Assembly: GCA_000151295.1 (NCBI GenBank)
Contig: GG745383.1
Span: 39,233 to 89,912 of the forward strand
DNA: 50,680 nt
Direction of reading: 5' to 3'
DNA from: Allomyces macrogynus ATCC 38327
Taxonomy: Eukaryota; Blastocladiomycota; Blastocladiomycetes; Blastocladiales; Blastocladiaceae
A model generated the notes under the pieces. The model made no database searches, had not been told where the DNA came from, and saw only the letters and a program-made list of their open reading frames with translations. Below are positions 1 through 8,703 of the stretch, one piece after another. How positions within the stretch are numbered: position 1 is the first letter of the stretch; the number at the start of each line of letters is the position of its first letter. A program made the position numbers and the translations under genes.

Positions 1-2335
1 CGGTGAACGCAAAGTTGCCAAGCGGCAGGTGAACGTGGTCCAGACTTGCGAGTCTGGGTGAACGCGCAGTTGGTGGTAGCCGGAAGCAAGGTCAATCGCA
101 GTGAAAATTTTCGCTTTTGCGACGCGAGACCGCAACTCGTCGGAATGAGGGATCGGGTACGGATCGACAATCGTGGCTGCATTGATGGTGCGAAAATCGA
201 CGCACATGCGCAAGTCGCCGTTCTTCTCCTTGACAAACAGAATTGGTGAAGCGAACGGCGCGTCGCTTGGTTTGATGGCCCCACGGTGCAGGAGCGATGC
301 AATCTCCTTCTTCAGTGCTTCGTGCTCCAATGGCGATAGACGAGGGATGCGAGGCCGTAGGTATTCAAAGTTCGGCGCGAGTCGGATCTGGAAATCGAGC
401 GGGCCACGATCGGGCGGCTGGAAGCCTTTGGGCAAACCGTTCAAGACATCCTTGTACTTGTGCAGGATCGGTTCGATGATTGCGTGGTCGGATGGTGAGA
501 GATGGTTGATGTCAGGTGCAAAGTCGGTGCTTGAGGTGGCAGCTCGAAGCTCGATCGCAAAGACTGGGCCATCAGCGTTGCGCATAGCACGGCGGAAACC
601 GTTCATGGAGACAGCAGCAATGCTGATGCTGCACCCTGGCGTTGTGCCAGGTATCGGACGAGAGTATTCGTCGCCGAGTCGGTTTTTCATGACGCCAGTT
701 GTCCAATCAATGTCCGGGTTCATGTTGGCAAGCCAAGTCATGCCCAGGATGGCCTGGAAATCGGCGCCGTTGAGCAGGTAAAAGAATTCGCGCGAGATGA
801 ACTTTCCGACTTGCACATCGAGCCAAACGCCCTTGGTCAGAGCACGGGTCTGGCCATCTGCAAGAACGCAGTCGACTTGAACGTCGACAGTCTTGGATTC
901 GCTGGTGCGTTTCAGGATCGACGAGTTGAGAAAGTTGGCACCAGCACCACAATCAATCTTGGCGCGAAGTTGAGCTTGCTGTGGGCCAAGCAAGGCCGTG
1001 TGCGAAAATAACGAGCGCGTTCGTGCTGAGCCAAGTGAAATGCGCTGAGGTGTTGCGTCATCAGAGCATTCAGAATCGTCGGTTTCGATCTGCATCAGAA
1101 CATTGTCGACAACCTTGTACACGCCATCTTCAATGCCAGCAGTTGCGAACTCGACCTTCTTCCCAGGCGACTTGATGCGGGTGAGTAGGTCCGCCGGGCA
1201 ACCGTCATAGCGACACGCGAGGGTTACCGCCTTGCGAGAGACACTGCAAGTTGCTGTGCGACGTGGTCATATGGTACAGGCATCCGTACGAGTCGACAAT
1301 GTTGTTGCGGTCAAAGTTGCTGCTTGGTGTGCGGTCAGACTGCTGGCGCGGTGAACCGAATCGAGTGCGTTGGTTGCCAACGTTCTTGCGGTACGTCGGC
1401 TGCGGCTTCAGAGCCGCCAGGTCAATGTCCATGGGGTCGTCCAGCCCCGTGGTGTGGCCAATCGAGTGCGCTTCCAGCAATGCCTGAACGATCTCCTGGC
1501 GCGTCAAGTGTTCACGCTTGTCGCCCGCCTTCTGGACCTGGCCGAGAGTGCGGGCCAGTTCTTTGTGGGCTCGAGAGTTAACGCGTCCACGCAATAGGCG
1601 GAAGTATTCGGCGTCGGACATGTTGCTGACACGGCTGGCGTGCTCGTCAAATTGTTTCAAGAATTCGAATGAGGGCATTTTGCCCTGCCGCAACCGTTCG
1701 AGCGCCTTGTACGAGTCGGTGCCAATCGTCAAGGGCACAAAGTAAGTGCGGAGCGTGTTGATGACCTCGGTCCAGTGCGTTGTCGGAATAGGTTCCGCCG
1801 TGCGCCGCCAAAACGCAATCGCCTCGCCAGAAAGTTGGCCAATAACAAATCGGATCTTGTCTTGTTCGGTCCAGCCACAACCGTTGAGGTAGAGTTCGAG
1901 CTTGAGCTGGAATGTGTCCAGAGCACCAATGTCACGAGAGCCATCAAACGTCGGCTTGTCCATGGCCCGTTGGACCGAGATTGAGTGATCTTGACTGGCG
2001 ACAGCAGCTGCGGCGGCTTCAGCAGCAACACGAGTGGCAGTGGCACCCATGCTCATCCAGATAGACTGCGCTGCCACATTTGCAACGGATTCGTGCGGCT
2101 TAGTGAGCGTTCCATCATGTGAGACTTGCCAATAGCTCTTTTCCTTGACAGCATTATTGACAAATGCGACATAGGTATCGTTGGTGGCATCAAGTTGGAC
2201 CGACGAAATTGAGGTGGTGGCAGTTGCGCCAGAGCGTTCGTCGATGAACGCGTCGTATCCAGAGACAGTCGTGCCTGCGTAACGTGGCATGAGAACGAGA
2301 AATTGTTGAGAGGAAGAAGAAGCCTTGGGTGGCAT
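1..2335 (-). pseudogene. gypsy gag-pol, frameshifted
   Basis: Gag starts at the ATG at 2335 and reads about 370 codons. It then shifts frame near 1210-1218, where two bases present in copy 2 (near 25795-25800) are missing, so the frame ends at 1205. The intact frame resumes and continues to the window edge through an aspartic protease motif of the form D-C-G-A (about 941-955) and reverse transcriptase blocks including FVKEKNGDLRMCVDF and DLASGYHQLRVHP (about 50-240). A second single-base loss near position 20 is likely, because the usual CRFGNF block is out of frame there; no sister copy in the window covers it. This copy would need frame repair to make Pol. Confidence 0.85.
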
Positions 2336-2498
2336 TGTTGTGTTGGTACGTGTGCGAATGAAGTATCGAGAGAGAATGTGCCGTGAAGGCGAGAGATTCG
2401 TCGTGGATGCAGAGGAAAGCGCGAGAGTGTAGTGAAGGAGATGGAGCCGTGAAGGCCTTGAGGTGCGGACTGAGCGGACGTGCGCGAGGAGTTGTCAC

Positions 2499-2513
2499 GG
2501 ACAGACGCTACCA
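2499..2513 (-). other. gypsy primer-binding site (candidate)
   Basis: Three bases inside the LTR, the element-sense strand reads TGGTAGCGTCTGTCC. It begins with the TGG expected opposite a tRNA CCA end. The donor would be a tRNA whose acceptor strand ends CGCTA-CCA; I cannot name it. The same sequence is at 27082-27096 and just inside the LTR at 28908. Confidence 0.6.
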
Positions 2514-2516
2514 AAA

Positions 2517-2657
2517 TGATACGGTGTCGAGTGTGGAACGAGCCTCTCGTACCCAGAGGTACGTTTGGGCGTTAATATACATGGAATGACAAACGGGAAT
2601 CAACAACAAAACAACGGGTATGCAAAGGAGTCATACGGGTAGCTCTGCTTCACATCA
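2517..2657 (-). repeat. gypsy 5' LTR (copy 1)
   Basis: 141 bases, TG...CA ended in element sense (TGATGTGAAGC to CACCATATCA). It carries a TATA-like box (ATTAACGCC here, TATATAAACGCC in sister copies) and a short GTT/CAA tract. The same LTR recurs at 27100-27240, 27793-27923 and 28908-29049, and in diverged form at 5944-6086 and 7871-8014. Confidence 0.92.
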
Positions 2658-5413
2658 CCGAGCGGACGCAGGGTGTGCTCAAGTCGATGGTGCGTGCGGC
2701 CATGACAGCCGCCTAGGCGCCGGATTCCCTCTGGCCAGAGTGTGTGCGCACGGCGTGCTATGTGCGCAACCGTGTGCCAAGTGACTCGCTCAGTGGTCGC
2801 TCACCATACCAGGTTGTTTTCGGCGCGTCACCCAACATGTCGAAGTGCAAGGTGTGGGGCTCGCTTGGTGGCGCCGTTGTTCCAATGATGCAGGCACGTC
2901 CGGGCATGTCTGGATTTGCTGCAGGTGTGGCAGTGCATATGGTTGGTTATGGAGACGAGTTGCCGTGGATCACGCGCGACGGCTACCGCGTGTGCAACGG
3001 ACAGGTGTTTGTCACGCACGATGTCAAGTTTGCCGAGCAGCTCTGTGTTGCAGAGTCGCGTGTTGTTGCTGGTGCTCCTCGCACGTTGCCGTCGGCCAAG
3101 GTCAAGGTTGGGTCGCCCGTGCGAGTTGATTTGGGGTCGCTGGACGTGCCGTCGACTGTGGTCAATGGCGTTGGTGGCGATGAAGTTGTTGATGAGGAGA
3201 TCGGGCGTGGTGCGTGGCGTGATCAAGTTCAAGTGCCTATGGCGGTTCCGGATCAACTTCCCGCGGTCAACCTGATTGCCGAGCTCCCACTGGCGGGGCC
3301 AGCGTTGGAGCGCGATTATCTGCAAGTTGGCGAGAGGCCCGGTTTGCCGCAGGTGGACCAGGGACCAGTGGGGGTCCTCGCGGACGTGGGGGAGCCCGGT
3401 CGTCAGGCCGAAGCGCCAGAAGTGAGCGATAGGGGTGTTGGTGCTCTTCGACCTGATGCTCAAGCGCCCATCGCGAGGCAATCGCGCCGTTTGCGCGGCC
3501 TACAGCCTGAGGTCGCTCGCCGTTTTGATCCCGACGCCATTGCCCGCGTCTGCAGTTCGCCCGACGTGGGGGAGGTGGATCCTGAACCTAAAAGGGGCGT
3601 CGAACGTGCTGCTGATGCAGTTGAGAAAGTGCGCGTGTTGCGGTTGAATGGTGATTGCACTGATGCTTCGGCCCCTCTTGTTCGTTCCCTAGCTGGCCCT
3701 GGCGTTGACTCAGGCTCGCCCCTGTCCGGAATTGTCGATCTCGATTTGCCGACACTGTTTCTACGTGCGCACCCGGACTCGGATCTCAGCAAGTCTGTTG
3801 AGTCGGCAAGTGCGGTGCTCGCATGCGTTGCCGCAGCTCAAGTCGGCGCCCAGGGTGCAGTTTGGGAACCCAAGACGGTCGAGGAAGCACTAGCGCACCC
3901 GGACTGGTGCGCGCCAACATTTGACGAGTACAACTCGCTCGTCGAGAATGGGACATGGGTGCTCGTCAACTGCTGCCCAGGCGACAAGGTGATGCGCTCC
4001 AGTTGGATCTTCAAGTGGAAACTCGGGGCAGACGGAAAGCCCGTGCACGCCAAGTTGTGACTTGTTGCCAAGGGATACACGGCCATTCCAGGCGTGCATT
4101 ACACGGACACGTTTGCGCCTGTTGCGTTGTTTGACACGCTGCGTCTGATTCTGTCAGTCGCCGCGTATCTCAAGGTCCAGCTGCTGCAGCTTGACATCAA
4201 GACGGCCTTCCTGTACGGTTACATCAAGGAGCATGTGCTCATGGAGCAGCCACCAGGCTTCGTCGACAAGAAGAACTCGGACAAGGTCTGCATGATCTTC
4301 AAGGCGCTATACGGCACCAAGCAAGCCCTGCGCATGTGGTTCTGCCATTTGGCCGATTACCTGATTTCGCTCAGATTCACAGAGTCCAAGTATGACTAGT
4401 GCAGGTTCATGCACAAGACGGGCAAGGGCATGATCTTCATTGGAGTCTCTGTCGATGACTTGCTGATTGTCATGTCAACCAAGGAGCTGCACAAGTGGAT
4501 TGTCAACAAGTTGAAGTCCGAGTTCAAGGTACACGACTTGGGCGATGCGGCATGGTTGCTCAGGTGCAAGATTACATACAGTGATGACGGGTCGATTTAC
4601 CTTGACAAGAGCTAGTACGTCAAGTCAATGGGCAAGTGGTTCCAGATCCCCGAAAAGATGCGGCTGGTGATCCCGATGCGACCCAACGACTTCAAGGAGC
4701 TGCTCGAGTTGCCCAAGATCATTGATCCAGTTGTGAAGACTGAGTACCTCGCCATTGTTGGGTCGCTGCTCTTTGTGGCAACCAAAACGCGGCTGGACAT
4801 TGCTGCTGTGACAGCAATTCTTTGCTGTTTCACGCACGCACCCGGTACGCTACATCTCGAGGCTACAAAGCGGCTTGTTGGGTACCTGTTAGGCAAGTCG
4901 AACCTCGGCATCAAGTTTTTGGGCAAGGATATGAAACTTGACGTGTTTGCTGATGCCGATTGGGCTGAGGATTGTGGTGACTGCAAGTCGACGTCAGGTT
5001 GTGTTATATGGGTTGGCGGTAGCCCTGTCGTCTGGCGCTTGAAGAAGCAGATGCTCGTGGCAAAGTCGACCATGGCTGCTGAGTACGTGTTGGCAAGCTT
5101 AGCAGGTGACACGATCCTCACGATACGCACACTGCTGGAAGAGCTTGGGTACAAACAGGATGGACCAACGCCTCTCATGGAAGATAACGAGTCGGCGGAG
5201 CGTGTAGCCAAGGACGCGCTGCTCTCGTCGAAACACGTTAAGATCCACGCCCATTGGTTGCAGGACCAATTTGCCAAGAAGATGATTGACCTGCAGCATG
5301 TGGTCACGGAGAACCAGATTGCCGACATTTTGGCCAAGCCGCTTGCTGCTCCTGCATTCTGCAAGCTTCGTGACATGATGGGAGTTGTGGAAGCGGTTGC
5401 TCTGCGCGCATAG
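2658..5413 (+). pseudogene. copia pol (integrase C-term, RT, RNase H), inactivated
   Basis: The frame opens at the ERTQG integrase motif next to the gypsy junction. It has in-frame stops at 2714, 4058, 4397 and 4613. The 4058 stop is CGA to TGA and the 4613 stop is CAG to TAG relative to copy B. The rest is recognisable: the integrase tail and GKxxV-type linker (2744-3060), an acidic/proline-rich spacer with a QSRRLRGLQPEV segment, reverse transcriptase with WIFKWKL, QLDIKTAFLYG and a VSVDDL catalytic motif (the YVDD position, near 4450), then RNase H with ADADWAED and KSTMAAEY, ending at 5413. It still holds the integrase C-terminal segment that copy B has lost. Confidence 0.9.
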
Positions 5414-5433
5414 GGAATGCTTGCTGTGGGTAG

Positions 5434-5620
5434 TGTCAAAGTGTTTGTCTTGCATTTGTGTTTCTTGTTTTTTGTCTTCCCTCATTGTTTCCTTGTTGGA
5501 GCTGTTTGAGTTGGATTCTTGTGTAAATGATGGTGGCAACCTAGGTTATGGTTGCCATCACCGCTGAAGTGCAGAGTGCACAGACCAAATGCATTCCTTC
5601 TCCCGCTCAACCTTGCAAAA
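5434..5620 (+). repeat. copia 3' LTR (copy A)
   Basis: Starts TGTCAAAGTG and ends CCTTGCAAAA. It contains the family's hairpin GGTGGCAACC...GGTTGCCATC (10-base arms). The ends match the boundaries fixed by duplications in copies B and mini-copia. Following bases are gypsy sequence. Confidence 0.9.
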
Positions 5621-5927
5621 CTTTCAACTTGAGCTGCTGGATCATATGGTTGCCAACCATGTTCACAATGTCTTCCATGCCATACACTTAAAACAGGTAC
5701 CTTCGGGTGGTGTGCTGGCACAAGGTTACAATCACACTGACAAAAGTAATACCTCTGACTCTGGCGATGAACCTGATGATGGCACTGGCGAGTATGACAA
5801 AAATGTGCTGCCACCCAACCATGTCACTCCTGCTTCCCCAAATGAGAACCACAAGTCACCCTGGTTGCTTGGACAAGCACACAAGATGCAGAAACGTTTC
5901 AACCCGGAACCACATCATCATCACTAG

Positions 5928-5942
5928 CTGGAGGGGGGAGAA
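5928..5942 (+). other. gypsy polypurine tract
   Basis: CTGGAGGGGGGAGAA immediately before the LTR start, the expected place for plus-strand priming. The identical purine run lies beside the LTR of the mini-gypsy, in reverse. Confidence 0.75.
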
Positions 5943-5943
5943 A

Positions 5944-6086
5944 TGAACGTGAAGCAGAGCTCCCCATCTAGCTCTTTTGCATACCCATTGTTGTTGTTGT
6001 TCATTCCCATTTGTCATTCCATGTATTTAAATGCCCAAATGTACCTCTGGGTACAACAGGCTTGTTTCACACTTGACACCATATCA
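5944..6086 (+). repeat. gypsy LTR, diverged
   Basis: Starts TGAACGTGAAGC and ends ACACCATATCA, with a TATTTAAATGCCC box and a GTT tract. It is clearly related to the LTR at 2517-2657 but in the opposite orientation and full of C-to-T and G-to-A changes. Confidence 0.85.
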
Positions 6087-6112
6087 GATGCAGGGCTCTG
6101 AGGAGTGCCAAA

Positions 6113-6299
6113 TGTCGAAGTGTTCGGCTTGCATTTGTGTTTCTTGTTTTTTGTCTTCCTTCATTGTTTCCTTGTTGGAGCTGTTCAAGTTGGATTCTTG
6201 CGTAAATGATGGTGGCAACCTAGGTTATGGTTGCCACCACCACTGAAGTGCAGATTGCACACACCAAATGCATTCCTTTTCCTGCTCAACCTTGTGAAA
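6113..6299 (+). repeat. copia 5' LTR (mini-copia)
   Basis: 187 bases from TGTCGAAGTG to CTTGTGAAA, directly followed by the primer site. It includes the hairpin GGTGGCAACC...GGTTGCCACC. Confidence 0.9.
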
Positions 6300-6316
6300 G
6301 GTTATGAGCCCTGAGC
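6300..6316 (+). other. copia primer-binding site matching initiator tRNA-Met anticodon arm
   Basis: GGTTATGAGCCCTGAGC begins at the base after the LTR. GGTTATGAGCCC is complementary to GGGCTCATAACC, the anticodon stem-loop sequence of eukaryotic initiator tRNA-Met (CAT anticodon). This is the half-tRNA priming arrangement known from Drosophila copia and yeast Ty5. Copy B has the same site at 36109-36125 and copy D a variant at 27665-27681. Confidence 0.75.
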
Positions 6317-6438
6317 ACATCCCAAGCGCTCACAGACTGAACAAATGCTGCTGATATCCTCGTTGTGGACCCACTGCTGCTGTGTTTGCTGATTTTTGTG
6401 AGAAACGGACCAATTTGACCAACTGACTGAGGGGGGCC

Positions 6439-7371
6439 ATGCTGGACCCACCTGTTACCATGACAATGATGACGACGACCAAAACTATCCAGACCATCAT
6501 CAAGGTCGTTTTGCTGTCTGCTGTTGCATTGGAACTTCTGTCGGTCTTCTCAGACGCCACATGTGTCACCGATGTGTGGGTGCTGCTGCATGCTCATTTT
6601 GACAAATGTTCTGCACAAGCCCATCTCACCAATGTCAAGGGGCTGTTCACAAAGCCCATGTCAGGTTCTGGTGCTGTGGTGGTTTGCAAGCACATTGCCA
6701 AGTACCTTGCCATTGTCGGGTTGCTGCTGTTTGCCACAACCAAAATGTGCCCGGACATTGCCTCTGCAACTGCAATTCATGGCTGTTTCATGCATGCACC
6801 TGGTACACTACATCTCGAGGCCACAAAATTGCTCATTGGGTACCTGTTGGGCATGTCAAACCTTGGCATCAAGTTTTTGGGCAAGGACATGAAACTTGAT
6901 GCGTTTGCTGATGCCAATTGGGCCGAGGATTGTGGCGACCACAAGTCAACATCAGGTTTTGTGGTATGGGTTGGTGGTAGCCCTGTCACCTGGTGCTCAA
7001 AGAAGCAGACACTCGTGGCAAAGTCGACCATGGCAGCTGAGTATGTATCAGCAAGCTTGGTGGGTAACACAATCCTCATGATGCATGTGCTGCTGGAGGA
7101 GCTTGGGTACAAACAGGATGGACTGATGCTGCTCATGGAAGATAACAAGTTGGTGGAGCGCATTGCCAAGGATATGCTGCTCTCGTCGAAACATGTTGAG
7201 ATCCATGTGCACTGGTTGCAGGACCAAGTTGCTAAGAAGACGATTGACCTGCAGCATGTGGACATGGAGAACCAGATTGCTGACATTTTGACCAAGCCGC
7301 TTGCTGCTCCTGCATTCTTCAAGCTTCACAACATGATTGGAGATGCGGAAGTGATTGCCTTGTGTGCATAG
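6439..7371 (+). CDS. mini-copia fused gag/RT-RNase H reading frame
   Basis: An open 310-codon frame from ATG 6439 to TAG. Residues about 15-85 match the copia Gag segment of copy B around VFSDATC and TKPMSGSGA. At about residue 90 (6700) it jumps in frame to the end of reverse transcriptase (AIVGLLLFATTK) and continues through RNase H with ADANWAED, KSTSGF and KSTMAAEY, ending at the usual Pol terminus. There is no protease, integrase or RT catalytic motif. Retention of an uninterrupted frame across a deletion is notable, but CpG decay changes many residues (for example D to N in the ADADW motif), so activity is doubtful. No evidence of expression can be read here. Confidence 0.6.
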   Translation: MLDPPVTMTMMTTTKTIQTIIKVVLLSAVALELLSVFSDATCVTDVWVLLHAHFDKCSAQAHLTNVKGLFTKPMSGSGAVVVCKHIAKYLAIVGLLLFATTKMCPDIASATAIHGCFMHAPGTLHLEATKLLIGYLLGMSNLGIKFLGKDMKLDAFADANWAEDCGDHKSTSGFVVWVGGSPVTWCSKKQTLVAKSTMAAEYVSASLVGNTILMMHVLLEELGYKQDGLMLLMEDNKLVERIAKDMLLSSKHVEIHVHWLQDQVAKKTIDLQHVDMENQIADILTKPLAAPAFFKLHNMIGDAEVIALCA

Positions 7372-7392
7372 GTAATGCTTGCTGTGGGGGAG

Positions 7393-7578
7393 TGTCAAAG
7401 TGTTCAGCTCACATTTGAATTTCTTGTTTGTTGTCTTCCTTCATTGTTTCCTTGCTGGAGCTGTTCAAGTTGGATTCTTGTGTAAATGATGGTGGCAACC
7501 TAGGTTATTGTTGCCACCACCGCTGAAGTGCAGAGTGCACACACCAAATGCAATCCTTCTCCCACTCAACCTTGCAAA
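7393..7578 (+). repeat. copia 3' LTR (mini-copia)
   Basis: TGTCAAAGTG to CCTTGCAAA, followed at once by the CCAAA duplication. It differs from the 5' LTR mainly by C/T and G/A changes, so the insertion is not recent. Confidence 0.9.
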
Positions 7579-7583
7579 CCAAA

Positions 7584-7870
7584 TGCAGTCATATGGCAGT
7601 ATTGACAATGACTGGTGGTGGAGGATCCAGTGACCTTGCAGTCACCTTTGCAGTCAGTTGAGGTGGGGTTGTGGTCCAAGACGTGACTTGCAGTTGTTTG
7701 TTGGACATTGTGTGGACGTTTGTTAGTCAAGAGCCAGCAGAGCCTACAGATTGGTTCAGCGGGTGGTCACAAGGGGCTGTCAGCAGACCAGTCACGATGG
7801 TTGGGTGAAGCACTTGGGCAAAGGGTCTTGAAAAACCAAGTGGGAAAGGCTTCACTGAAACCACAATTCC
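7584..7870. other. unassigned sequence between two retroelement fragments
   Basis: About 290 bases low in CpG and rich in TG/CA, like the decayed transposons either side, with repeats of TTGCAGT. No coding frame or recognised element domain was found. It is probably an old repeat remnant. Confidence 0.4.
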
Positions 7871-7918
7871 CAGAGGTATGGTTGGGCGTTTATGTACATG
7901 GAATGACAAATGGGAATC

Positions 7919-7974
<56 letters not shown>

Positions 7975-8014
7975 GCATGCAAAGGAGCTAGACAGGTAGC
8001 TCTGTTTCACATCA
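7871..8014 (-). repeat. gypsy LTR fragment with expanded CAA tract
   Basis: From CCCAGAGGTATGG to TTTCACATCA this matches the minus-oriented gypsy LTR, but the LTR end that would begin TGATATGG is missing on the left. Sister LTRs carry 2 to 5 CAA units; this one carries 19. Confidence 0.85.
7918..7974 (+). repeat. (CAA)19 microsatellite
   Basis: Nineteen uninterrupted CAA units, 57 bases, inside the LTR fragment. It arose by expansion of the short CAA/GTT tract native to this LTR family. Confidence 0.97.
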
Positions 8015-8020
8015 CAGTGG

Positions 8021-8615
8021 ATGTCCCTTCTCCACCACTTGCTCACTGCTGATATGTTTATGGCACAGGTCGCTTCGACTGCGTTTCAAGAGCTTTCCGG
8101 CGTGCTCTGGCAGACGCTCCTTTCCGCAGGCGATGTAGATGCTATCCAGCATGTTGTGGCCATGTACCTCATGCAAGACGGCATGACGGAAGCGCACATG
8201 GACGTGCCCACCAATCTCACGGCCAAGATGTTCCCTCAAGAGTCGCCCGCAGCGGCGGCTGTGGCCCTGCTCATGCGGTTTACCAAGCATGCAGACACGG
8301 CCGTGTGCCTGATCCCAGCCATATTGTGGGCGTTCCCGAACCAGTTTACAGACCATCATACGGTTGCGCGCGAGGTTATGCAGTTGAACAAGCAGACAAT
8401 GCAGGTGAACCAGTCCCGAAGTGGAAGGATATGCGCGCTACGTGGAGTGTCTCTATGGCCAGGACCGCCTGCACAGGGTCGATTCGGGCACTGTGGTCAT
8501 GCTGACCAAGAGTCGGGCCAACTTGGATCTGGAGGCGGTCAAGGCGAATTCGCATGCGCGCACAGAGATGGAACGGTTGGAGCTTGTGTTTGGACCGGGC
8601 GTGCATGGTGACTGA
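8021..8615 (+). pseudogene. 3' end of an unidentified host gene
   Basis: Coding-like, CpG-normal sequence begins right after the gypsy LTR. The frame from 8021 reads about 130 plausible residues, helical and rich in Ala/Leu, up to about 8409. It then becomes implausible, while the +1 frame from 8409 gives a well-composed tail (VECLYGQDRLHR, MLTKSRANLDLEAV) ending at the TGA at 8613. The switch may be an indel or an intron I cannot place; the tail frame has a stop at 8406, so the join must fall between. No family recognised. The upstream part seems to have been lost or displaced by the retrotransposon block, so this may be a gene remnant. Confidence 0.45.
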
Positions 8616-8703
8616 ATTGATTGGATGCGTCTCTCTCAATCCATTGCTATTGGGCCAACACGGCATCACTACTTTTCCGTGTAATCCTCACGCGCTCGCG
8701 AAC

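Larger units (their letters stand above)
1..2657 (-). mobile_element. Ty3/gypsy LTR retrotransposon, copy 1 (3' part beyond window)
   Basis: Minus-strand gypsy element, cut by the left window edge inside reverse transcriptase. From its 5' end: a 141-base LTR (2517-2657), a primer site, an untranslated leader, gag from 2335, a retropepsin-like region near 940-960 and the start of reverse transcriptase. It is nearly identical to the element at 24921-27240. It interrupts a plus-strand copia integrase frame exactly at 2657/2658, so its target duplication should be CCGAG (2658-2662), with the partner copy off the left edge. It is younger than the copia copy it sits in. Element class and boundaries are secure; the 3' half is unseen. 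Confidence 0.93.
2658..5620 (+). mobile_element. Ty1/copia retrotransposon copy A, 5' part missing
   Basis: Plus-strand copia element whose left part was separated by the gypsy insertion and lies off the window. Seen here: the integrase C-terminal half, the linker, reverse transcriptase, RNase H, a decayed polypurine tract (5424-5433) and a 187-base 3' LTR. It sits inside an older plus-strand gypsy element that resumes at 5621. The internal stops show it is inactive. Confidence 0.92.
5621..6086 (+). mobile_element. old Ty3/gypsy 3' end remnant
   Basis: Plus-strand tail of a gypsy element, the oldest layer of this nest. It has a degraded chromodomain-like end of Pol with an H-x-V-F-H-x-I-H-L-K type block (about 5655-5700) and a C-terminal ...NPEPHHHH stretch stopping at 5926. 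A purine-rich tract CTGGAGGGGGGAGAA follows (5928-5942), then a diverged LTR (5944-6086). The same tail and polypurine tract occur in reverse at 27924-28030, confirming the assignment. Confidence 0.85.
6108..7583 (+). mobile_element. mini-copia: internally deleted element with both LTRs and target duplication
   Basis: The element proper is 6113-7578, flanked by the direct repeat CCAAA (6108-6112 and 7579-7583), which fixes both ends. Order: 5' LTR, primer site, leader, a gag fragment joined directly to the end of reverse transcriptase plus RNase H, a purine tract (GTGGGGGAG, 7384-7392), 3' LTR. Protease, integrase and most of reverse transcriptase are absent. It lies just beyond the old gypsy LTR. 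The precise duplication means either that it moved in this deleted form or that the deletion followed insertion. Confidence 0.9.

Noticed and set aside
7918..7974. CRISPR-like array
   Set aside because: It is a pure CAA microsatellite within an LTR, with no spacers.
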